DNA of 64,000 nt from Methylosinus sp. Sm6 (GTDB lineage Bacteria; Pseudomonadota; Alphaproteobacteria; Rhizobiales; Beijerinckiaceae): the NCBI RefSeq assembly GCF_019802345.1, contig NZ_JAINDZ010000023.1:1-64000 (forward strand), written 5' to 3'. Position numbers and translations under genes: made by a program. The number at the start of each line of letters is the position of its first letter. The first letter of the stretch is position 1. Positions 57,655 through 64,000 of this stretch are shown here, piece by piece. The notes under the pieces are model-generated. The model ran no database searches. It saw only the letters and a list, made by a program, of their open reading frames with translations, and had not been told where the DNA came from.

Positions 57655-57702
57655 GAGCGCTTTCCGATCGAACGGAATCGTTCGATCGATCAGAATTCGC
57701 TC
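57655..57702. repeat. Intergenic repeat, family R4, copy 1
   Basis: GAGCGCTTTCCGATCGAAC is followed by a variable hexamer and GTTCGATCGATCAGAATTCG plus CTC, 48 bases in all. It matches the copy before leuB at 45 of 48 positions. GATCGAAC/GTTCGATC form an internal palindrome. Confidence 0.85.
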
Positions 57703-57718
57703 AAAAAGAAAGAACCCT

Positions 57719-57755
57719 AGAGCCTTATCCGTCCAATTGGATCGGATAAGGCTCT
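57719..57755. repeat. Intergenic palindrome after sucC, family R7
   Basis: A 13-pair stem, AGAGCCTTATCCG / CGGATAAGGCTCT, encloses the palindrome TCCAATTGGA. It lies 99 bases past the sucC stop, directly after R4 copy 1. In other Hyphomicrobiales the same sequence type is a common dispersed repeat, as I recall. Confidence 0.8.
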
Positions 57756-57889
57756 CGGCTCCGGCGGCGGGAATATTCGCACTTGCGAGGATGGCCCAAA
57801 ACGGCCATCTTCCCTCACGATGGTGACGCTGCGGGGCGCAGTGTGAGGCGAATCGGCGCCGCTCCGGCCGCTTGCGGGAAACACAGCAC

Positions 57890-59695
57890 GTGAAAAAATC
57901 CTTTTCGCTTCAGGCGCCCGCGCGGCGTGGCGCCCGCGGCTTCTCGACCCGCGCGGCGGCCGTCGCGGCTTTTTGCATCTTGTCTTTCGGCGACCCCGGC
58001 TTCGTCGGCAAGGGCTTCGCCCATGCGCGCGAAAGCCTCCTCTCGATCGCGACGCCCTTCGAGGTCGGCGCGAGCGCGTCCGGCAATTATCTCGCCGCCA
58101 TCGTCGCCGGCGCCGAGCGCGACACACACGCCGCCTCCACCTTCTTCCGCGAGGCGCTCCGCGACGATCCGCGCAATCGCGAGCTGACCGAGCGCGCCTT
58201 TGTCGCCGCGCTCGCCAATGGCAATATGGCCGAGGCCTTCGACCTCGCCGCGCGCGTCGCCTCCTACGACAAGAAGAACGGGCTCGCCAATCTCGCGCTC
58301 GGCGTCGAGGGCATCAAGACCAGGAAATATGCGAAAGCGAGGGCGGCGCTGGCCAAGGGCGGGCTCGATCGCAAGCATGACGTGACCTCCACCCTGCTGA
58401 CCGCCTGGGCCTATGCCGGCGCCGGCGACACCCGGCAGGCTCTGCAGACCGCCGATAAGCTCAAGGAAGACCCCTTCTCGGTCTTCCGCGACTATCACGC
58501 TGCGCTCATCGCCGACCTCGCGCCGAACGCCAGGGCCGAGGCGGAGAAGCGCTTCAAATCCGCCTATGGCTCCGAGCGCAATACGTTGCGGCTCGTCGAC
58601 GCCTATGGGCGCTTTCTCGCTCGGCGCGGCAGCCGCGAGGAAGCGCGCCGCGTCTATCGCGCTTTCGACGATCTCTCCCCGCGCCACCCGATCGTGACCG
58701 CGGCGATCGCCGATATAGACGCCGGCAAGCCCTTCTCCCCGCTCGTCCGCACTGCGGAGGAAGGCGCCGCCGAGGTGCTCTACGGCCTCGGCGCGATCGG
58801 CGGCCGCCAGGGCGACGAGCTCGCGTCGCTGGTCTATTTGCGCCTCTCGCTGTTCCTCGCGCCCGACAATTCGCTGGCGACGATCACGCTCGCCGACATT
58901 TACGAGCGGATGAAGCAGGAGGCGATCGCCATCGACCTCTACGACAGCGTGCCGAAAGCCGATCCGCTGCGCATCAACGCCGACGTGCAGGCGGCGCTGC
59001 TGCTGGAGACGCTCGGCCGCACCAAGGACGCGACCGACCATCTGCAATCGGTCATCGCCCAGCATCCCAAGGATCAGGAGGCGCTGACGGCGCTCGGCAA
59101 CATCCAGCGCTCGCGCAAGCTGTTTGCGGAGGCTGCGGACACTTACGCCAAAGTCCTCGCGCTGCAGCCGCAGCAGGACCGCAGCCAATGGCTGATCTAC
59201 TACTACCGCGGCATCGCCAATGAGCGGCGCAAGAACTGGAGCCAGGCCGAGGGAGACCTCAAAAAGGCGCTGGAACTCTTCCCCGACCAGCCGCTGGTGC
59301 TGAACTACCTCGGCTATTCCTGGGTCGATCAGGGCCTCAATCTGGACGAGGCCTTCCGCATGCTGCGCCGCGCCGTCGATCTGCGCGCCCGCGACGGCTA
59401 TATCGTCGACAGCCTGGGCTGGGCCTATTACCGACTCGGCCATTATGAGGACGCGGTCCGCGAGCTCGAGAAGGCTGTCGATCTGAAGCCCTCCGATCCG
59501 GTGATCAACGATCACCTCGGCGACGCCTATTGGCGGGTCGATCGCAAGCTCGAGGCGCGCTTCCAGTGGAATCACGCGCGCGACATGAATCCGGACCCCG
59601 ACGATCTGCCCAAGATTCTCGAGAAGATCGACAAGGGCCTCAGCGACGCCTCCCATCCCGTCGCCAGCGACCAGACCAAGAAGAACGGCGGCTGA
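57890..59695 (+). CDS. Secreted tetratricopeptide-repeat protein
   Basis: This 601-residue protein begins at a GTG (KKSFSLQAPARRGARG); a TTG six codons earlier is an alternative. A signal helix (TRAAAVAAFCILSFG, cleavage near FAHA) is followed by about a dozen TPR-like helical pairs. Clear ones are DEAFRMLRRAVDLRARDGYI and HYEDAVRELEKAVDLKPSDP near residues 490-530. FPDQPLVLNYLGYSWVDQG is diagnostic of the alphaproteobacterial TPR family often found near ispE; here ispE is 35 kb away. It likely works as a periplasmic scaffold. Confidence 0.88.
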   Translation: MKKSFSLQAPARRGARGFSTRAAAVAAFCILSFGDPGFVGKGFAHARESLLSIATPFEVGASASGNYLAAIVAGAERDTHAASTFFREALRDDPRNRELTERAFVAALANGNMAEAFDLAARVASYDKKNGLANLALGVEGIKTRKYAKARAALAKGGLDRKHDVTSTLLTAWAYAGAGDTRQALQTADKLKEDPFSVFRDYHAALIADLAPNARAEAEKRFKSAYGSERNTLRLVDAYGRFLARRGSREEARRVYRAFDDLSPRHPIVTAAIADIDAGKPFSPLVRTAEEGAAEVLYGLGAIGGRQGDELASLVYLRLSLFLAPDNSLATITLADIYERMKQEAIAIDLYDSVPKADPLRINADVQAALLLETLGRTKDATDHLQSVIAQHPKDQEALTALGNIQRSRKLFAEAADTYAKVLALQPQQDRSQWLIYYYRGIANERRKNWSQAEGDLKKALELFPDQPLVLNYLGYSWVDQGLNLDEAFRMLRRAVDLRARDGYIVDSLGWAYYRLGHYEDAVRELEKAVDLKPSDPVINDHLGDAYWRVDRKLEARFQWNHARDMNPDPDDLPKILEKIDKGLSDASHPVASDQTKKNGG

Positions 59696-59707
59696 CGAGG
59701 AGTTCTT

Positions 59708-59731
59708 CCTTCTCCCGCAAGCGGGAGAAGG
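59708..59731. repeat. R3-type hairpin after the TPR gene
   Basis: CCTTCTCCCGC-AA-GCGGGAGAAGG is a perfect 11-pair stem with a two-base loop, 12 bases past the TPR stop. It matches the hairpins of the R3 element at 35 kb. It may terminate the convergent TPR and pyrG transcripts, though no T-run follows. Confidence 0.75.
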
Positions 59732-59762
59732 GCGCGCGGCGAGATTTCTGCTTAAAAATTCC

Positions 59763-61397
<1,635 letters not shown>

Positions 61398-61442
61398 CTA
61401 CGCTTAGCGCCTTCCCGACCGATTCGGAAAAGGTTTTTTTTC

Positions 61443-61468
61443 GTGAGTCGGGCTTTTCCCCGGCTCAC
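61443..61468. other. Hairpin between secG and pyrG
   Basis: GTGAGTCGGG and CCCGGCTCAC form a ten-pair stem (one G-T wobble on the RNA) around a CTTTTC loop. On the minus strand it is followed by a run of A, not T, so it is not a standard terminator of secG. It could be a leader structure for pyrG. Confidence 0.5.
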
Positions 61469-61505
61469 GTTCGCATTTTCGTCGCCGCCGCCCGGCAGGA
61501 TCGCC

Positions 61506-62027
61506 TTACTTCGGCTCGGTCGCGGGCGCCTTGTCGGCGCCGCCCTCGGAGGATTTGGCCTCGGGCGCCTTCGCCTCCGGCTCCTTGGCGGGCTCGTCGG
61601 CCGGACGCAGGGCCGGCGGCTCGGCGGCGGACGGCGCGCTCTGCTGCTGCGCGCGCTGCAGCTGCTCGAAGATGCTCTCTTTCTTCTCGCCCGGCGCGGC
61701 GGCTCCCGGCGCCGGCGGCTTCTGCGCGTCGGGCGTCGCCGGCGCATTCCCCGCGGGGACTTCCTTCAGCTCGATGATCTTGCCGGCGTCGAAGCCCTCG
61801 CCGCCACGCTCCCAGGCGGGCAGCACGGTCAGAATAATGCTGGTCAAGAAGAAGATCGCGCCGAGAATGCCGGTCGCGCGCGTCAACGCATTGGCTTGGC
61901 CGCGGCCGGTGAACAGGCCGCCGCCGCCGCCGATGCCGAGCGCTCCGCCTTCCGACTTCTGGTAGAGGATCAGCACGACGAGAGCCACCACCACCATGAG
62001 GTGGATCACGATGACGACCTGTTGCAT
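61506..62027 (-). CDS. secG: Preprotein translocase subunit SecG
   Basis: This 173-residue SecYEG component has two transmembrane helices (VVIVIHLMVVVALVVLILYQ near residue 3 and ATGILGAIFFLTSIILTVLP near residue 50) with GGGGGLFTGRGQANALTR between them, the family signature. A long Ala/Pro/Glu/Lys-rich cytosolic tail of about 90 residues follows, common in alphaproteobacteria. It is upstream of pyrG; tpiA, often the next gene before secG, is not here. Confidence 0.95.
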   Translation of the reverse strand: MQQVVIVIHLMVVVALVVLILYQKSEGGALGIGGGGGLFTGRGQANALTRATGILGAIFFLTSIILTVLPAWERGGEGFDAGKIIELKEVPAGNAPATPDAQKPPAPGAAAPGEKKESIFEQLQRAQQQSAPSAAEPPALRPADEPAKEPEAKAPEAKSSEGGADKAPATEPK

Positions 62028-62125
62028 GAACGGCTTTCTCCCGGCGCTCGGCTCCGCCCGCCCCGCGGCACGCGCATAGTCTCGACGCCGCGCCTTCTAC
62101 ACCATTTGCGCGGGCTGTGGGAAGG

Positions 62126-62142
62126 GGCGGGCGAAGCCCGCC
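62126..62142 (-). terminator. Hairpin after the hypothetical secreted gene
   Basis: A seven-pair stem GGCGGGC-TTC-GCCCGCC (minus strand) starts one base past the stop codon of the gene at 62.1-62.6 kb. It is followed by CCCTTCCC rather than a T-run, so termination is only possible. Confidence 0.4.
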
Positions 62143-62143
62143 A

Positions 62144-62611
62144 TCAGTAGAAATTTCCGTCCTGGCCTTTCCAGCCCTTGGACGATTCGTCGAAGCGGGT
62201 CTCGTCCTTGAACTCGATCTTCGCGCCCGGCTCGATGTATTGCTTGTCCTTGACCTCCTGGTTGGAGACCGTCGTCGAAAAAAACGTGCTCGTGGCGCAG
62301 CCGGGCTTCACGGCTCCGGTCTCGTCCGGCCTGCATTCGAGATGCGCGCCCTTGGGGAAGGAGACGGTCGCGTCGAAATAGTACTCCACTCCCGCATGTC
62401 CGGCGCCTTCCACGTCGAGCCGCCAGAAGCGGGAGACCTCGAACTTTTCGACCACCGCATCGGGGTCGAACTTCTGCTTCACGCGATTCTCGAACACTTT
62501 GCGCGCGTTCTCGGCGGTCGGCTCGCAGGAGAACAGACAGAAGGCCTCGGCGCGGCTCCCCGCGAGCGAGGCCGCCAACAGCGCGGCCGCGAGAACATGG
62601 AATTTCGACAT
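62144..62611 (-). CDS. Secreted hypothetical protein (155 aa)
   Basis: A signal peptide (MSKFHVLAAALLAASLAG, cleavage near AEA-F) is followed by CLFSCEPTAENARKVFENRV near residue 25. The middle and C-terminal parts are beta-rich (FWRLDVEGAGHAGVEYYFDA) and contain two more cysteines (ECRPDE, GCATST), so two disulfides are possible. No family is recognised. AGGAGACGCAC precedes the ATG. Upstream of secG on the same strand. Confidence 0.68.
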   Translation of the reverse strand: MSKFHVLAAALLAASLAGSRAEAFCLFSCEPTAENARKVFENRVKQKFDPDAVVEKFEVSRFWRLDVEGAGHAGVEYYFDATVSFPKGAHLECRPDETGAVKPGCATSTFFSTTVSNQEVKDKQYIEPGAKIEFKDETRFDESSKGWKGQDGNFY

Positions 62612-62831
62612 GTGCGTCTCCTCTTATTTTCTTGAATTATTCGCCACCCGAAAGGGTCTCCGCCTCGCCCGCCGGCCCGCGATGCGTCGTTCCCCGATCC
62701 ATCGCAGGCTGCACGGTCGCCCCGCGAGCGGCAAGGGCCGCGGAAGCGGACAGATTGTCGCATGAGACGGCGGCCCGGGACCAGTGTTGCGTCGGCGCCG
62801 CGAGCGCCGTATTGACGGCCCGACCCCTTAA

Positions 62832-62879
62832 GAGCGCTTTCCGATCGAACAGATCCGTTCGATCGATCAGAATTCGCTC
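62832..62879. repeat. Intergenic repeat, family R4, copy 2
   Basis: This is the same 48-base block as after sucC, with three changes in the central hexamer. It lies 27 bases before leuB. The rest of the 295-base gap between the hypothetical gene and leuB holds no gene that I can support. Confidence 0.85.
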
Positions 62880-62906
62880 CAAACCAAAAAAGCTGGAGAG
62901 GATTTC

Positions 62907-64000
62907 ATGGCCGCCTACAAGCTCCTTCTTCTTCCCGGCGACGGCATCGGCCCGGAGATCATGGCCGAGGCCGAAAAGCTCGTCGCTTTTCTGAGCGCGG
63001 CCGGCGTCGCCTCTTTCGAGACGGAGAAGGGTCTCGTCGGCGGCGCCGCCTATGACGCCCACGGCCAGGCGATCAGCGAGAGCGACATGGCCCTCGCGCA
63101 GAGCGCCGACGCCGTGCTGCTCGCCGCCGTCGGCGGACCGAAATGGGACGGCGTGCCTTATGACGTTCGCCCGGAGGCGGGCCTCTTGCGCCTGCGCAAG
63201 GATCTCGGCCTCTTCGCCAATCTGCGCCCGGCCATCTGCTATCCGGCTCTCGTCGACGCCTCCTCGCTGAAGCCCGATCTCGTCGACGGCCTCGACATCA
63301 TGATCGTGCGCGAATTGACCGGCGGCGTCTATTTCGGCGAGCCCAAGGAGATCACCGATCTCGGCAACGGCCAGAAGCGCGGCGTCGACACGCAGGTCTA
63401 CGAGACCTATGAGATCGAGCGAATCGCCCGCGTCGCCTTCGAGCTCGCGCGCACGCGCTCCAACAAGGTGACCTCCTCCGAAAAGGCCAATGTGATGAAG
63501 TCCGGCCTGCTGTGGCGCGAGGTGGTGACCGCTCTGCATGCGCGCGACTATTCCGATGTGAAGCTCGAGCATATGCTCGCCGACGCGCTCGGCATGCAGC
63601 TCGTGCGCCGGCCCAAGCAGTTCGACGTGATCGTCACCGACAATCTGTTCGGCGACCTCTTGTCGGATGTCGCCTCCATGCTGACCGGCTCGCTCGGCAT
63701 GCTGCCCTCGGCCTCGCTCGGCGGAGCGGACGCGACGGGTCGGCGCAAGGCGCTCTATGAGCCGTGCCACGGCTCGGCTCCGGATATCGCCGGCAAGAGC
63801 CTCGCCAATCCGATCGCCATGATCGGCTCCGTCGTGATGGCGCTGCGCTATTCCTTCGGCCTCGGCGCGGCCGCCGACGCGGTGGACAAGGCGATCGCCG
63901 ACGTCCTCGCCGCCGGCCTGCGCACCGCCGACATCGCCGGGCCGAACGACACGCCCGTGTCCACCAGCCAGATGGGCGACGCGATTGTGGCGGAGCTGAA
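62907..64000 (+). CDS. leuB: 3-isopropylmalate dehydrogenase (3' end cut by window)
   Basis: This enzyme catalyses the third step of leucine synthesis. At least 364 codons are visible and the frame is still open, so only a few residues are missing compared with the usual 365-375. Motifs: [20 protein letters not shown] at the N-terminus, [20 protein letters not shown] near residue 92, [14 protein letters not shown] near residue 132, and the Mg/NAD block [20 protein letters not shown] near residue 242, then [22 protein letters not shown] lies shortly upstream of the ATG. No leu leader peptide was recognised; R4 sits upstream. Confidence 0.96.
   Translation, partial: MAAYKLLLLPGDGIGPEIMAEAEKLVAFLSAAGVASFETEKGLVGGAAYDAHGQAISESDMALAQSADAVLLAAVGGPKWDGVPYDVRPEAGLLRLRKDLGLFANLRPAICYPALVDASSLKPDLVDGLDIMIVRELTGGVYFGEPKEITDLGNGQKRGVDTQVYETYEIERIARVAFELARTRSNKVTSSEKANVMKSGLLWREVVTALHARDYSDVKLEHMLADALGMQLVRRPKQFDVIVTDNLFGDLLSDVASMLTGSLGMLPSASLGGADATGRRKALYEPCHGSAPDIAGKSLANPIAMIGSVVMALRYSFGLGAAADAVDKAIADVLAAGLRTADIAGPNDTPVSTSQMGDAIVAEL

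Noticed and set aside
57815-59656. Long minus-strand open frame opposite the TPR gene
   Set aside because: Same reason: an antisense shadow of a well-supported TPR protein.
62637-62763. Short minus-strand frame ending SASAALAARGATVQPAMDRG and a few more residues, before the secreted hypothetical gene
   Set aside because: The end looks protein-like, but no usable start codon with a ribosome site was found; it would need homology support.

Overview
The window is G+C-rich chromosomal DNA, densely coded on both strands, and almost certainly alphaproteobacterial (Hyphomicrobiales). This rests on the sahR-metF-metH operon with a methyltransferase-fused ArsR regulator, the CIRCE plus RpoH-type groESL promoter, the TTG/GTG starts, and several families of palindromic intergenic repeats of the kind common in that order. 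A methylotroph or methanotroph relative (Methylocystaceae-like) is my best guess, but no methane- or methanol-oxidation gene lies here, so the genus is not claimed. No rRNA, tRNA, CRISPR array, prophage or intact insertion sequence was seen.

Layout. 0-7 kb: UDP-xylose synthase, a small hypothetical gene, a 12-TM-type anion transporter, a PRC-barrel protein, an alpha/beta hydrolase, and an MBOAT acyltransferase paired with an SGNH-like membrane partner. 7-12 kb (minus strand): lpdA, rplT-rpmI, ilvB-ilvH. ilvB is preceded by a classical attenuator: promoter, a 16-residue leader peptide containing Ile-Leu-Leu-Val, and a terminator. 12-19.5 kb: a transposase remnant, a TIR-flanked palindromic element, then a TetR regulator divergent from an RND efflux operon with a visible promoter and operator. 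19.5-25 kb: DUF1614 protein, rpsF-rpsR, def-fmt, ispE-rlmB.

24.8-31.4 kb is the most notable region: an eight-gene, tightly coupled minus-strand operon for a cytoplasmic group 1h (actinobacterial-type, high-affinity) [NiFe]-hydrogenase. It runs hhyS, hhyL, a NifU-like protein that has lost its CxxC, a DUF5947-like Cys-rich protein, a DUF6084-like protein, a 428-residue protein of unknown function, an M52 maturation protease and a 35-residue single-span membrane protein. Two 20-bp direct repeats lie upstream of hhyS. The hyp maturation genes are not in the window.

31.6-41 kb: two hypothetical genes, ybdD-cstA (cstA is frameshifted at a perfect hairpin), and sahR-metF-metH. 41-48.4 kb: a TonB energy-transduction locus (exbB-exbD-tonB) followed by three secreted proteins that carry only TonB-C-terminal-like domains, and a divergent TonB-dependent receptor. 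A DUF2946-like Cys/His protein sits on each side of the divergent junction, which hints at metal (perhaps copper) uptake. 48.6-64 kb: groESL, a BON-LysM protein, a SEC-C protein, a diheme cytochrome c peroxidase, small conserved proteins, mdh-sucC (without sucD), a TPR protein, pyrG, secG, a hypothetical secreted protein and leuB, which runs off the window end.

Dispersed repeats recur throughout: an 18-bp REP-like core (GCGAGCCTGAAGGCTCGC) in single or double-palindrome form, and at least five other families.
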